A DNA stretch of 64,000 nt. It comes from Lutimonas halocynthiae. Lineage in GTDB: Bacteria; Bacteroidota; Bacteroidia; Flavobacteriales; Flavobacteriaceae. The stretch lies in NCBI RefSeq assembly GCF_030409835.1, contig NZ_JAUFQO010000005.1:124001-188000 (forward strand), written 5' to 3'. Shown here in pieces: positions 53,156 to 63,107 of this stretch; the first letter of the stretch is position 1, and each line of letters starts with the position of its first letter. A program made the translations under genes and the position numbers. The notes under the pieces were generated by a model. The model saw only the letters and a list, made by a program, of their open reading frames with translations, was not told where the DNA came from and made no database searches.

Positions 53156-53908
53156 ATGAAGAATATTATTTTTTATAAATTATTTAAAATATTTATAATC
53201 ATTATTTTATCATCACTTTTCTCATGTGATGAATCAATAAAATTAAACGAAGTTTACAAAACGAAAAATTTAAAAATAAATCAATTATCGGAGCATGCTT
53301 ATATACATGAATCCTACCTGGATACAGAAGCGTATGGGAAAGTTCCTTGCAATGGAATGGTTTTTATTGATGAGCTTGAAGCGCTTGTGTTTGATACGCC
53401 CACGACAAATAAAACATCTCAAGAACTAATAGATTGGTTAAAGAATGATATGAATTGCAAGGTTCGTTCTGTAATTGTTACACACTTTCATGTTGATGCG
53501 ATGGGTGGCTTAGAAGCATTTCACAAAAATGAAATTACTTCCTTTGCGAATAGTTTTACCATAGATATTGCTAAAGAAAAGGAGCTTGTTGTGCCGGAGT
53601 ACGGCATAACTTCTTCCTATGAGCATCAGTTTGGAAATAGTAAGGTGATTAGTTTGTTTGTCGGTGAAGGACATAGCAAAGATAATATAGTAGGGTATTT
53701 TTCAAATGAAGGTATTCTTTTTGGGGGCTGTCTTGTCAAGGCATTGGGAGCTAAGAAAGGGAATTTAGAAGATGCAAATACGGTTGAATGGCCAAAAACA
53801 ATCGAGAAATTGAGCGTCATGGTGCCGAAAGTTCAAATTGTTGTTCCTGGTCATGGTGAACCAGGTAGCGCAACATTATTAAAGTATACCATAGAATTGT
53901 TCGAATGA
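53156..53908 (+). CDS. Subclass B1 metallo-beta-lactamase family lipoprotein
   Basis: A 250-aa protein with a lipoprotein signal (lipobox LFS-C24) from the ATG at 53156. All six B1 zinc ligands can be assigned: H110-F-H112-V-D114 (THFHVDAMGG), H173 (GEGHSKDNIVGY), C192 in FGGCLVKA, with Lys195 for substrate binding, and H233 (VPGHGEPG). The GNLEDANTVEWP stretch is the typical post-Cys block. This supports a working B1 beta-lactamase of the type native to flavobacteria, though substrate range must be tested. It overlaps the next GNAT by 4 nt. Confidence 0.88.
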   Translation: MKNIIFYKLFKIFIIIILSSLFSCDESIKLNEVYKTKNLKINQLSEHAYIHESYLDTEAYGKVPCNGMVFIDELEALVFDTPTTNKTSQELIDWLKNDMNCKVRSVIVTHFHVDAMGGLEAFHKNEITSFANSFTIDIAKEKELVVPEYGITSSYEHQFGNSKVISLFVGEGHSKDNIVGYFSNEGILFGGCLVKALGAKKGNLEDANTVEWPKTIEKLSVMVPKVQIVVPGHGEPGSATLLKYTIELFE

Positions 53909-54366
53909 AATTCAGGCCAGCAGAAATAAAGGATATTGAGGCGCTTAATCATATTAGTCTGGCCTCAAAAAGGTATTGGAATTACCCTGAAGAATGGATA
54001 CGGCGTTGGAAGGATGATTTACGTATCAGTGAATTAGATTTGATTGATTTGGAGATTAGGGTCGTGACAATAGACGACCAAATAAAGGGCTTTTGTGCGA
54101 TAAGAGAAGCGGATAGTTATTATGAAGTAGAGCATCTTTGGCTCAGGCCAGATACAATAGGGAAGGGCTTGGGTAAGGCACTTCTTTTAGCATCTTTGGA
54201 GAGTGCAGTGAATAAGGATCTTCCCATCCTGGTTGAGGCTGATCCAAATGCTGAGGTATTTTATAAGAAGCAGGGTTTTGTTACCTATGACAAGAAGGAA
54301 AGTTTCCCGAAAGGGAGGTACCTGCCATTAATGAAAATGGAAAGTTATTTGCGACCTAAAAAATAA
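53905..54366 (+). CDS. GNAT family N-acetyltransferase
   Basis: A 153-aa acetyltransferase with the open MKFRPAEIKDIEALNHISLA, the acetyl-CoA loop RPDTIGKGLGKALLLASLE and the late EADPNAEVFYKKQGFVTYD. Its ATG overlaps the beta-lactamase stop (ATGA), indicating translational coupling. It could modify an aminoglycoside or other small molecule, but nothing in the sequence shows the substrate. Confidence 0.84.
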   Translation: MKFRPAEIKDIEALNHISLASKRYWNYPEEWIRRWKDDLRISELDLIDLEIRVVTIDDQIKGFCAIREADSYYEVEHLWLRPDTIGKGLGKALLLASLESAVNKDLPILVEADPNAEVFYKKQGFVTYDKKESFPKGRYLPLMKMESYLRPKK

Positions 54367-54411
54367 TTAAATCTTAATGGTCTAAGGTCTAGGAATCATA
54401 AACCATTATGA

Positions 54412-54419
54412 TATATTTG
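54412..54419 (+). promoter_or_regulatory. -7 element TATATTTG before GH2 gene
   Basis: Exact TAnnTTTG match 48 nt before the ATG at 54467. No TTG at the normal spacing. Weak to moderate. Confidence 0.28.
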
Positions 54420-54466
54420 AAGTTGAATAAATGTACTTATAACGTTTAATAAATTACAACCTGCTT

Positions 54467-56899
54467 ATGGAAGTTAGATCCTATCGAATTGTAGCTTTTG
54501 TTTTAATTTTTATGTTGCCAATGTTAATAATGTCTCAAGTAAGGGAAGTGAAGGAGTTAAACGATCACTGGAGGTTTGAAAAAGGCCAAAATGACGAAGC
54601 CTATCAAAACTCATTTGATGATTCCTCCTGGGAAACAGTTTCGGTTCCACATGATTGGGCCATTTATGGTCCATTCGATAAAGAAATAGATAAGCAGCTT
54701 GTGAAGATAGAGCAAAATGGGGAAGAAATTGCTACAGAAAAGACGGGTAGAACAGGGTCTTTGCCGCATATTGGACAAGCCTGGTATAGAAATAAATTCT
54801 CTCTTTCATCTGAAGAGGCGGGCAAAAAAGTGATCCTGAGTTTCGACGGAGCCATGAGTGAGGCTAAAGTTTATATAAACGGAAAGTTGGTAGGTCAACA
54901 TAATTATGGCTATAGTTATTTCTATTTCGATGTGAGCGATTATGTAAAAGAAGGAAGCAATACTTTGGCTGTTCAGCTAACTAACAGACCGCTATCGTCA
55001 CGATGGTATCCTGGAGCCGGGCTTTATCGCAAAGTCCAATTAATCATGAAAGAAAAGGAAAGCATAGCACACTGGGGAGCTTATATCACAACTCCAGTTG
55101 TAACAACAGCTAAGGCGAAGGTGAACATCAAATTGAAAGTAACTGCTGAGCAGGGCAGGATGGAGGCGCAATTAATTGATAAAAATGGACAAACAGTAGC
55201 TGAAGGAGAAGCTACTGAACTATTCTTAAATGAGTTTGATTTAAGTCTGGCGGTTAATAATCCTAATCTATGGAGCCCTGAGTCACCAGACTTGTACACA
55301 GCGGTACTTAAGTTCTATGTTGGAGATGAATTAAAAGATGAGATAAGCGAAACTTTTGGAATTCGAAGTATCAGTTATACAGCAAAAACTGGGTTTAGTT
55401 TAAATGGTGAATCCAGGAAATTTAAAGGAGTTTGTCTCCACCATGATCTGGGGCCTTTGGGTGCGGCGATCAATGAAGCTGCATTGCGAAGGCAGTTGGT
55501 GATTCTTAAAGATATGGGGGTTGATGCCATAAGAAGTTCGCATAATATGCCATCATTAGAGCAATTAGCGCTTTGCGATGAAATGGGTTTTATGTTTTTG
55601 GCAGAGAGTTTTGACGAATGGGCCAAACCAAAGGTTGAGAATGGTTATAACCTGTATTTTGAAGAAGATGCTGAAAAAGATGTTGTTAGTCTGGTTCATG
55701 CCACCCGAAATCATCCTTGCATTGTGATGTGGAGTTCCGGGAATGAAGTGCCTGATCAATGGGGTGCCGAAGGTGTTAAAAGAGCAAAATGGTTACAAGA
55801 TATATTTCATCGGGAAGATCCGACAAGACCGGTGACGGTTGGTATGGATCAGGTTGAAGCCACAATGGAATCAGGGTTTGGTGCCCTTATGGACATTCCG
55901 GGTTTAAATTATAGATTACATCTTTATGAAGAGGCTTATCAGCGATTTCCACAAGGACTTTTACTAGGGTCTGAAACGGCATCTACAGTAAGTTCAAGAG
56001 GGGTTTATAAGTTTCCGGTTGAGCAAGGCAAGATGAAACAATATGATGACGGGCATTCATCTTCTTATGATTTGGAATGCTGCAGCTGGTCAAATCTTCC
56101 GGATGATGATTTTGTGTTACAGGATGATAAGCCCTGGGTTATTGGAGAGTTCGTGTGGACGGGTTTTGATTATTTAGGGGAGCCAACACCATATGATGAA
56201 GTCTGGCCATCCAGAAGCTCTTATTTTGGAATATGTGATTTGGCAGGAATCCCTAAAGACAGATACTATTTATATCGCAGTCGATGGAATACGAAGGAGG
56301 AGACTTTACATGTTTTACCGCATTGGAACTGGGAAGGCAGAGAGGGTGAGAAAACGCCCGTATTTGTTTATACAAGCTATCCGAGTGCTGAATTGTTCGT
56401 TAACGGGAAAAGCATGGGAGTCCAGAAAAAGCATAAAGCTACGGCGCAAACACGCTATCGTTTGATGTGGATGGATGTGGTTTATGAGCCGGGAACACTT
56501 AAAGTGCTAGCCTATGATGAAAATGGAAAAGAACAGGCTGTAAAGGAAGTTCACACTGCAGGTAAACCCATAAATTTTTCTTTGGAAGCTGATCGAACTA
56601 CACTTTCAGCGAACGGTAAAGACCTTTCTTTTATAACGGTATCAGCCGTTGATAGGGATGGAAATTTTTGTCCTTTGGCAGACAATGATCTGCAATTTAA
56701 AGTGAAAGGTCATGGCAGTTTTAAGGCAGTTTGTAACGGTGACCCAACGTCATTGGAAATGTTTCATCTGCCAAAAATGAAATTATTTAGTGGTAAATTA
56801 GTGGTCTTGGTTGAATCAAAATTGACGCCGGGAGAAATCATATTAGAAGTCAAATCGAAAGGGTTTAAGACTCAGAGAATAAGCTTATACTCTAAATAA
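54467..56899 (+). CDS. Glycoside hydrolase family 2 (beta-galactosidase type), exported
   Basis: An 810-aa exported glycosidase. The order is sugar-binding jelly roll (about 30-200; PHDWAIYGPFD, AWYRNKFSLS, SRWYPGAGLYR), Ig-like domain (about 200-305), TIM barrel (about 310-620; KGVCLHHDLGPLGAAIN, MWSSGNEVPDQWG with acid/base Glu427, IGEFVWTGFDYLGEP with nucleophile Glu561), DUF4982 (about 635-700) and a C-terminal Ig-like domain. It cleaves non-reducing beta-galactosyl or related residues. No SusC/D or other CAZyme gene is adjacent, so it is not an obvious polysaccharide-utilisation locus. Confidence 0.9.
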   Translation: MEVRSYRIVAFVLIFMLPMLIMSQVREVKELNDHWRFEKGQNDEAYQNSFDDSSWETVSVPHDWAIYGPFDKEIDKQLVKIEQNGEEIATEKTGRTGSLPHIGQAWYRNKFSLSSEEAGKKVILSFDGAMSEAKVYINGKLVGQHNYGYSYFYFDVSDYVKEGSNTLAVQLTNRPLSSRWYPGAGLYRKVQLIMKEKESIAHWGAYITTPVVTTAKAKVNIKLKVTAEQGRMEAQLIDKNGQTVAEGEATELFLNEFDLSLAVNNPNLWSPESPDLYTAVLKFYVGDELKDEISETFGIRSISYTAKTGFSLNGESRKFKGVCLHHDLGPLGAAINEAALRRQLVILKDMGVDAIRSSHNMPSLEQLALCDEMGFMFLAESFDEWAKPKVENGYNLYFEEDAEKDVVSLVHATRNHPCIVMWSSGNEVPDQWGAEGVKRAKWLQDIFHREDPTRPVTVGMDQVEATMESGFGALMDIPGLNYRLHLYEEAYQRFPQGLLLGSETASTVSSRGVYKFPVEQGKMKQYDDGHSSSYDLECCSWSNLPDDDFVLQDDKPWVIGEFVWTGFDYLGEPTPYDEVWPSRSSYFGICDLAGIPKDRYYLYRSRWNTKEETLHVLPHWNWEGREGEKTPVFVYTSYPSAELFVNGKSMGVQKKHKATAQTRYRLMWMDVVYEPGTLKVLAYDENGKEQAVKEVHTAGKPINFSLEADRTTLSANGKDLSFITVSAVDRDGNFCPLADNDLQFKVKGHGSFKAVCNGDPTSLEMFHLPKMKLFSGKLVVLVESKLTPGEIILEVKSKGFKTQRISLYSK

Positions 56900-56951
56900 A
56901 ATCATAAAAATAAGTTCAACAATAATTTTAATTAATAAATCGTAATTATTT

Positions 56952-57947
56952 ATGGTTCAGATGTATAATTATATTTTATTATTGATGTTTCTAATTGGGT
57001 CATTACACTTCTCAAATGTGTTAACTCAAAAGAATAGCGATAAATATAGCTATACGCAATACCACCAAAAAGTAATCTTAGCTGAGACATTTGTAGCTAG
57101 GGAAGCACTTGATTCTGCTCTTGTTGTTTATAAAGATATTTTTAAAACCTATGATTATGTTTTATTGAGAGAATATCAGCTGGCCACACAATTGGCGATA
57201 AAACTAAAGAAGGATGAGGAAGCTGCTTTATTTTTACGAGGAGGCATCGAAACCGGATGGACGAAGAAATCTATTAAAAACAATGAACTACTTAAGCCTT
57301 GGCTTGATACTCAAGATGGAAAGGCTATTCTTCTTGATTACGATAAGTACCATGAAAGCTTTGAGCAGGGTGTCAATGATACTTTAGCTGCTAAGGTGCA
57401 CGATATGTTCAAAAGAGATCAAAAGCTCGCTATAAAGGCTCTTTTTAAGTTGAGTTCAGCATCTCAGGATAAATATGCGGAGAAAAAATTTGCTCCTCAT
57501 AGTGAAAAACAGATGGCCCAACTCTTGATTATTTTAAACCAAGTAGGTTATCCGGGAGGGAGGCTCATTGGGAATGATATGTGGATGTCTATAATTTTAA
57601 GCCACCATAATTCCATTTCACAAAAGTATGTACAGAAGGATACTTTATATCCGCAACTACGACCATTACTGATTGAAGCAATCGATAGAGGGGAAATGCA
57701 ACCTGTTGATTTTGCTTTTATTGAGGAATGGAGAATGGCTACCATGACGGAGCCTTCAGAGGTGAGTTATGGATTTTTAGAGGCTCCTTTTGCGAAAAGT
57801 CTGACGAAAACAGATTCCTTGCGCGCTGCCATCGGTCTAAGATCTGTGCAACTGAGAAATGACTTGGTGGAAGTGCAAAACAAAACAGGTATTGATATGT
57901 ATTTGTTTGGTTCTCCATGGGTTGATGGTAAAATCGAAATGAGATGA
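56952..57947 (+). CDS. DUF6624-like protein without the Q-Y-G box
   Basis: A 331-aa protein with an N-terminal hydrophobic segment, possibly a signal peptide, and a helical TPR-like region (AREALDSALVVYKDIFKTYD). The C-terminal half runs parallel to the DUF6624 protein at 33732: QVGYPGGRLIGNDMWMSIIL, HHNSISQKYVQKDTLYPQLR, IEAIDRGEMQPVDFAFIEEW, and RAAIGLRSVQLRNDL. The Q-x-Y-G-x-Q box is replaced by a different sequence (SYGFLEAPF), so a binding or catalytic element may be lost. Function unknown. Confidence 0.6.
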   Translation: MVQMYNYILLLMFLIGSLHFSNVLTQKNSDKYSYTQYHQKVILAETFVAREALDSALVVYKDIFKTYDYVLLREYQLATQLAIKLKKDEEAALFLRGGIETGWTKKSIKNNELLKPWLDTQDGKAILLDYDKYHESFEQGVNDTLAAKVHDMFKRDQKLAIKALFKLSSASQDKYAEKKFAPHSEKQMAQLLIILNQVGYPGGRLIGNDMWMSIILSHHNSISQKYVQKDTLYPQLRPLLIEAIDRGEMQPVDFAFIEEWRMATMTEPSEVSYGFLEAPFAKSLTKTDSLRAAIGLRSVQLRNDLVEVQNKTGIDMYLFGSPWVDGKIEMR

Positions 57948-58165
57948 ATTCAGCTAATTTGAAAGAGGTTCGTCTGGTTTAACTGACCGTGAGTGTTACT
58001 TGGGATTAAGGTTTCTCAAATTAAGTGCTTTTTGGATTATTATTGGAGGAGGTTTTTCAGGATAGCTTCTCTTGCTTGTCTAATTTGTTGCGTTTTTGTG
58101 GAAAACACAGAAGGAAACAAGGATTTTTGAATTGCATGTTTTATATTTATGGAAAAATTAAAAAG

Positions 58166-58726
58166 ATGGATTTCAAAAAAATTTCAACCCTTTCACTCAT
58201 TTTCTTCATTAGTGCGCTTTCTTCAGGCTTTATAATTACTTCAGACTGGTTTTTAATGAAAAACAAAGACCAGGGATATCAGATTGAATTCCCTAAAGAA
58301 CCTTCTGTAAGTGTCCAAACAGTTAATACAAAGGCTGGGCCGTTAGACATGCATATCAACATGCTGGATCTTTCTAAGAAAGATGAGGACAGTAACATGA
58401 TCTACTTAAGCAGTTTTGCGCAATACCCTGATTCATTGGTGCATTCAGATCGAAAAGAACAATTAGCCGGCTTTTTTAAAGAAACTTTAGATGGTCTGGT
58501 AAGTTCTATTGATGGAGAAATACTCTCCAAAAAAGAGGTTAAGATCGATTCATATCCAGGTAAAGAAGTTAAGATCAATTTCCAAGATGGGATGGCTGTT
58601 ATAAGAATCCGCGTCTTCCTTGTTGAGAATAAGGTTTACATGCTGCAAGTCATTACTAAAACAGAGAAGGATTCTAACGAATCAATTTCAAAGTTTATGA
58701 ACTCCTTCAGTTTAATCACTGATTAG
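58166..58726 (+). CDS. Hypothetical exported protein
   Basis: A 186-aa protein. The ATG at 58166 directly starts a signal peptide (MDFKKISTLSLIFFISALSS); the longer frame from 58025 is not credible. The body (WFLMKNKDQGYQIEFPKEPS, YPGKEVKINFQDGMAVIRIR, KFMNSFSL) is a beta-rich single domain of the kind often left unnamed in Bacteroidota. No family recognised with confidence. Confidence 0.7.
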   Translation: MDFKKISTLSLIFFISALSSGFIITSDWFLMKNKDQGYQIEFPKEPSVSVQTVNTKAGPLDMHINMLDLSKKDEDSNMIYLSSFAQYPDSLVHSDRKEQLAGFFKETLDGLVSSIDGEILSKKEVKIDSYPGKEVKINFQDGMAVIRIRVFLVENKVYMLQVITKTEKDSNESISKFMNSFSLITD

Positions 58727-58750
58727 TTTTAGACTGAATTCAGATCGTTT

Positions 58751-59323
58751 ATGAAGGAAAAGTATTTTGGAGAACAAGACTTTAACAGATTGGTTTTTTC
58801 CGAAGGCACTTTTGAAGAGGCAGACTATGAAAACTGTGTTTTCAATGCCTGTGATTTGTCAAATGCGGATTTCTCATTGATAGATTTCATTGACTGCGAG
58901 TTTATAGATTGCAACCTCAGTCTGGCAACACTTAATGGCACTTTGTTTCAGGAATGTTCATTTAAAGGTTGTAAAATGCTTGGCTTGAGGTTCGAAAACT
59001 GCAATAAATTTGGACTTTCAGTACAATTCGAATCCTGCGTTCTAGATCATTCTTCATTTTATGAAACAAAGATGCAGAAGACTGTTTTTAAAGCATGTCA
59101 ATTGCATAAAGTTGACTTTAGCAATGCCGACCTTCAGGCGTCGGTCTTTGATGGGAGTGATTTAGGTGGGGCTGTATTTAATATGTCAAATCTAGAACAA
59201 GCTGATTTTAGAAACACCATCAATTTTTTAATTGACCCTGAAATGAATAAAGTAAAGAAAAGTAAATTTTCACAATCCGGTCTCTCAGGTTTGCTTACGA
59301 AGTACCAAATTGAAATTGACTAG
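58751..59323 (+). CDS. Pentapeptide repeat protein
   Basis: A 190-aa protein built from A(D/N)LxF-type pentapeptide repeats across almost its whole length (FNACDLSNADFSLIDFIDCE, FKACQLHKVDFSNADLQASV, LGGAVFNMSNLEQADFRNTI), giving a right-handed quadrilateral beta-helix. The compact size and the short C-terminal segment resemble Qnr-type topoisomerase-protecting proteins, but quinolone resistance cannot be inferred from the sequence alone. It is 24 nt after the previous gene. Confidence 0.83.
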   Translation: MKEKYFGEQDFNRLVFSEGTFEEADYENCVFNACDLSNADFSLIDFIDCEFIDCNLSLATLNGTLFQECSFKGCKMLGLRFENCNKFGLSVQFESCVLDHSSFYETKMQKTVFKACQLHKVDFSNADLQASVFDGSDLGGAVFNMSNLEQADFRNTINFLIDPEMNKVKKSKFSQSGLSGLLTKYQIEID

Positions 59324-59393
59324 TTTTGAGTTGTGTCTCAATTCTACATCAGACTAACCGAAGTACAATACCAATTTCGATTAAATCTTTCTT

Positions 59394-59780
59394 ATGAAAT
59401 TAGAACATATAGGGCTTTGGACAAAAGACCTGGAAGCAATGAAAGACTTCTATGTGACTCATTTTAAAATGAGTAGTAATGAAAAATATGTAAATGAAGT
59501 AAAAGGGTTTTCATCTTATTTTCTCACTTTTGAATCTGGTACAAGGATAGAATTAATGCATAGGGCTGATATCAAAGAGGCTTTGGGTGAAAGGGGGCAA
59601 ATCAGCGGTATGGCTCATATGGCCTTTTCATTAGGATCAGTAACGGCAGTGATTGAATTAACGGAGAGATCCCGAGAAATGGGACTCAAGATCATAGGGG
59701 AGCCAAGAACCACTGGAGATGGATATTTTGAAAGCGTCATTGAAGACCCTGAAGGTAATTGGATCGAACTTACAGCCTAA
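59394..59780 (+). CDS. VOC family protein
   Basis: A 128-aa glyoxalase-like protein: KLEHIGLWTKDLEAMKDFYV, then SGTRIELMHRAD, a mid-block GMAHMAFSLGSVTAVIELTE, and the closing FESVIEDPEGNWIELTA. It resembles lactoylglutathione-lyase-related proteins. The third VOC gene in the window after 14076 and 43768. Confidence 0.83.
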   Translation: MKLEHIGLWTKDLEAMKDFYVTHFKMSSNEKYVNEVKGFSSYFLTFESGTRIELMHRADIKEALGERGQISGMAHMAFSLGSVTAVIELTERSREMGLKIIGEPRTTGDGYFESVIEDPEGNWIELTA

Positions 59781-59854
59781 AACCGTCTTTTAATCCATGT
59801 AAATGAGTTCATATTCACGGATATATTAACAAACTAACCAAGTAAATATTAAAA

Positions 59855-62119
59855 ATGTTACAATCAATTAAAGCCAAATTGAGCCTCTTCTTGCTCATTC
59901 AAGTATTATTTATGTCTGCTCAAGAAGTAGATCATACAGGTCTTTTGAATATTGACCGAATCTATTCAGATGAATTTAAGGAGGATACAGAGCGAAAGAT
60001 CCAATGGATTGAAAATGGAGATGCCTATGTTATTATTGAAAAGTCGGCGTCGTCAGAAGGAGCAGATGAATTGATACGCTATGATAGCAAAAGCCTGGAA
60101 AAGAGTATCTACGTTCCGGCAAAAGGATTACAGATAGATTCAGGTTCTTTGCCGATAGAGAGTTTTTCGTTGTCCGCTGATGGAAGCAAAGTGCTGATCT
60201 TTACTAATTCGAGTAGGGTTTGGAGAACCAATACAAAAGGTGACTACTGGGTGTATGACTTACATTCTAAAAAATTGAATCAGGTAGGTAGTAATTTTGA
60301 GGCTTCATCGCTCATGTTTGCAAAATTCTCAGCTGATAATAAGGCCGTGTTCTATGTTCATGATTTCAATGTTTATCAGGAAAACACGCAAACCAATGAG
60401 GTTCAGCAATTGACTTTTGACGGTACAGGAGATATCATTAATGGTACTTTTGATTGGGTCTATGAAGAAGAGTTCGGAAAAAGAGATGGCTTTTTGCTAA
60501 GTTCTAAAGATTCTAATCTGGCATTTTGGCATTTGGATGCTAGTGATACGGGTACTTTTTATATGATCAACAATACGGATTCCATTTATTCAAAACCTAT
60601 TCCGGTACAATACCCAAAGGTAGGGGAGAAACCTTCTGCTGCCAAAATTGGTGTGATCGATTTAAAATCTAAAAAAACAGCTTGGATACCTCTGCCAGGC
60701 GGGGAACGAGAAAATTATATACCTGGGATGCAATGGGTGCAAGATGACTTATTGTTGATCCAGCAAATGAACAGGCATCAGAATACATTGATCGTTTGGA
60801 CTTATATGCCCTCAAGTGGAGAATTAAAGAAAATCTACACCGAAAAAGAGGAAACCTATATTGAATTAAATTACCCTGACCTTTCATCCAATGCTTGGGG
60901 GAGTAATGATTTGCCAATAGTTGCGGACGGAAAGGCATTTTTACGAATGACTGAAAATGACGCATGGCGACATATTTATAAAGTGGATATTACAACGGGA
61001 GACCAAACTTTGATCACGCCTTTTGATTATGATGTTGCTTCAATGCGTGTCCCTACAGAGAAAAACGTGTATTATATGGCTTCTCCTGAAAATGGCATGC
61101 AACGCTATCTTTTTCAAACTGATTTGAAAGGCAAAGGGAAGTCGAAGCGTCTTACACCTGAGGTTTTTGACGGGCTGAACAACTATAATGTGTCTCCTAA
61201 CGGGGCTTTTGCCATTCATACGCATCAGAGTTCTAAAAAGGTAAGAACGGTTAGGCTGATCAGTCTTCCTGATCATAAGGTCATTAAAACCCTTGTTGAT
61301 AATAGTGCTTATGAAAAGCAATTGGCTGGTTTAGCATTGCCGGAGGTCATTTTTAAAAAGGTGACAACTGATGAGGGTATTGAGATTGATGCGAGAATAG
61401 TACTTCCTGTCAATTTTGATAAAAGTAAAAGGTATCCAGTAGTTTTTCATGTATATGGAGAGCCTTGGGGACAAGTAGCTACAGATACGCAGGTAGGGTT
61501 ATGGAACATTATGATGGCGCAAAAGGGCTATGTGGTAATAGATATGGATAACCGAGGCACCCCTTGTTTAAATGGTTCTAAATGGAGAAAGAGTATCTAC
61601 AGGCAAGTTGGTAGGATTAATTCTAAAGACCAGGCTATGGCAGCCAAGGAAATTTTAAAACTGGATTACCTGGATGCAGACAGAACTGCTGTCTGGGGCT
61701 GGAGTGGTGGTGGTACCATGACCTTGAATTTAATGTTCAAATACCCAGAAATATATAAGACTGGTGTGGCCATAGCTGCCGTATCAAATCAACTGGTTTA
61801 TGACAATATTTACCAGGAGCGTTATATGGGCTTGCCACAAGAAAACATGCAAGACTTTATAGATGGTTCTCCGGTAACTTATGCTAAGAATTTGGAAGGC
61901 AATTTGTTACTTATCCATGGTACAGCAGATGATAATGTACATTATCAAAGTGCTGAAATTTTGATCAATGAATTGATTAAACAAGATAGAAAGTTTCAAA
62001 TGATGTCTTATCCAAATCGTTCTCATGGCATTTATGAGGGTGACAATACCAGAAAGCATTTGTTTACTTTAATTAGCGATTACATTATGGAACATACGCC
62101 ACTAAATTCGGTTGATTAG
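59855..62119 (+). CDS. Dipeptidyl peptidase IV family (S9B) serine peptidase, exported
   Basis: A 754-aa exported peptidase (signal [23 protein letters not shown]). A beta-propeller (about 60-490) carries the DPP IV double-Glu motif in [15 protein letters not shown]. The alpha/beta hydrolase domain has nucleophile Ser617 (GWSGGGTM), acid Asp in [12 protein letters not shown] and His in [16 protein letters not shown]. It removes X-Pro dipeptides, or X-X-Pro tripeptides if prolyl tripeptidyl peptidase. Common in Bacteroidota peptide use. Confidence 0.92.
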   Translation: MLQSIKAKLSLFLLIQVLFMSAQEVDHTGLLNIDRIYSDEFKEDTERKIQWIENGDAYVIIEKSASSEGADELIRYDSKSLEKSIYVPAKGLQIDSGSLPIESFSLSADGSKVLIFTNSSRVWRTNTKGDYWVYDLHSKKLNQVGSNFEASSLMFAKFSADNKAVFYVHDFNVYQENTQTNEVQQLTFDGTGDIINGTFDWVYEEEFGKRDGFLLSSKDSNLAFWHLDASDTGTFYMINNTDSIYSKPIPVQYPKVGEKPSAAKIGVIDLKSKKTAWIPLPGGERENYIPGMQWVQDDLLLIQQMNRHQNTLIVWTYMPSSGELKKIYTEKEETYIELNYPDLSSNAWGSNDLPIVADGKAFLRMTENDAWRHIYKVDITTGDQTLITPFDYDVASMRVPTEKNVYYMASPENGMQRYLFQTDLKGKGKSKRLTPEVFDGLNNYNVSPNGAFAIHTHQSSKKVRTVRLISLPDHKVIKTLVDNSAYEKQLAGLALPEVIFKKVTTDEGIEIDARIVLPVNFDKSKRYPVVFHVYGEPWGQVATDTQVGLWNIMMAQKGYVVIDMDNRGTPCLNGSKWRKSIYRQVGRINSKDQAMAAKEILKLDYLDADRTAVWGWSGGGTMTLNLMFKYPEIYKTGVAIAAVSNQLVYDNIYQERYMGLPQENMQDFIDGSPVTYAKNLEGNLLLIHGTADDNVHYQSAEILINELIKQDRKFQMMSYPNRSHGIYEGDNTRKHLFTLISDYIMEHTPLNSVD

Positions 62120-62122
62120 AGG

Positions 62123-62151
62123 TTGAAACTTTTAAATTATCCTTATCTTTA
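62123..62151 (+). promoter_or_regulatory. Promoter of the cbpA-cbpM operon
   Basis: TTG 62123-62125, 18-nt spacer, TATCTTTA 62144-62151 (one mismatch to TAnnTTTG, TATC matching the common form). The ATG at 62224 is 72 nt downstream. No CIRCE-like repeat seen. Confidence 0.42.
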
Positions 62152-62223
62152 GTAGACTTAAAATTATTTCGAAAAACCCAGTTGATTAATTGGGAAGAGG
62201 CGAAAAATGAAAACTTGAATAAA

Positions 62224-63105
62224 ATGGATTTTGTCGATTATTACAAGACCTTAGGTATTACAAAAAAGGCCTCGGAAGCAGATATAAAGAAAGCTTACAG
62301 AAAACTGGCCCGTAAATACCATCCTGATCTGAACCCTAATGATAAGGAGGCAGAAAGGAAGTTTAAGGAGATTAATGAGGCCAATGAGGTGCTTAGTAAT
62401 GCAGCGAATAGGAAAAAGTATGATTCGTATGGCAAGGATTGGAAACATGCCGAGGAATTTGAAAAAGCAGGTCAGAGGAGCAGGTCTCAGCAGTCATATC
62501 AAAGACCAAGTTCTGGTCAGTATTCAGAAGAAGATTTTTCGGATTTTTTTGGTTCGATGTTTGGCGGAGCTCGAGGAGGTCAAAGAGATGTGAAATTCAG
62601 GGGGCAGGATTTTCAAGCTTCCTTGCATTTAAATCTTCAGGATGTTTACCATACCCATAAGCGCACGCTTACTATTAATGGGAAAAACATCCGGTTGACA
62701 ATTCCTGCGGGCGTTAAAAACGGACAGACCATTAAAATAAAAGGTTATGGTGGAGAAGGAGTTAATGGAGGGCCTAAAGGTGATCTGAATATTACTTTTC
62801 AAATTGACAATCACACGAATTTCAAAAGAGATGGCAATAACTTATATTCAAGTATTGATTTAGATTTGTATAAATCAATACTTGGAGGAGAGGTGGTTAT
62901 AGATAGTTTTGAAAGCAAGGTTAAACTTAAAATTGCTCCTGAAACCCAAAATGGCACTCAGGTTAAGTTAAAAGGAAAAGGATTTCCAGTTTATAAAAAA
63001 GAAGGGCAGTTTGGCGACCTCATTATAACATTTAATATCAAAACGCCAGTTAACCTGACTGAAAAGGAAAAAGAATTGTTTAACGAATTGTCAAAATTGA
63101 GATAG
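62224..63105 (+). CDS. cbpA: DnaJ-type co-chaperone, CbpA-like
   Basis: A 293-aa protein. The ATG at 62224 starts directly with the J domain ([20 protein letters not shown]), with HPD at residues 33-35. A Gly/Ser/Gln-rich linker ([20 protein letters not shown]) follows, then the two C-terminal beta domains ([33 protein letters not shown]-like stretch, [18 protein letters not shown]). There is no DnaJ zinc-finger domain, so it is CbpA rather than DnaJ. The CbpM gene follows after 2 nt. Confidence 0.88.
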   Translation: MDFVDYYKTLGITKKASEADIKKAYRKLARKYHPDLNPNDKEAERKFKEINEANEVLSNAANRKKYDSYGKDWKHAEEFEKAGQRSRSQQSYQRPSSGQYSEEDFSDFFGSMFGGARGGQRDVKFRGQDFQASLHLNLQDVYHTHKRTLTINGKNIRLTIPAGVKNGQTIKIKGYGGEGVNGGPKGDLNITFQIDNHTNFKRDGNNLYSSIDLDLYKSILGGEVVIDSFESKVKLKIAPETQNGTQVKLKGKGFPVYKKEGQFGDLIITFNIKTPVNLTEKEKELFNELSKLR

Positions 63106-63107
63106 AT

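Noticed and set aside
54467-56899. Polysaccharide utilisation locus around the GH2 gene
   Set aside because: No SusC/SusD pair, no further glycoside hydrolase and no hybrid regulator next to it.
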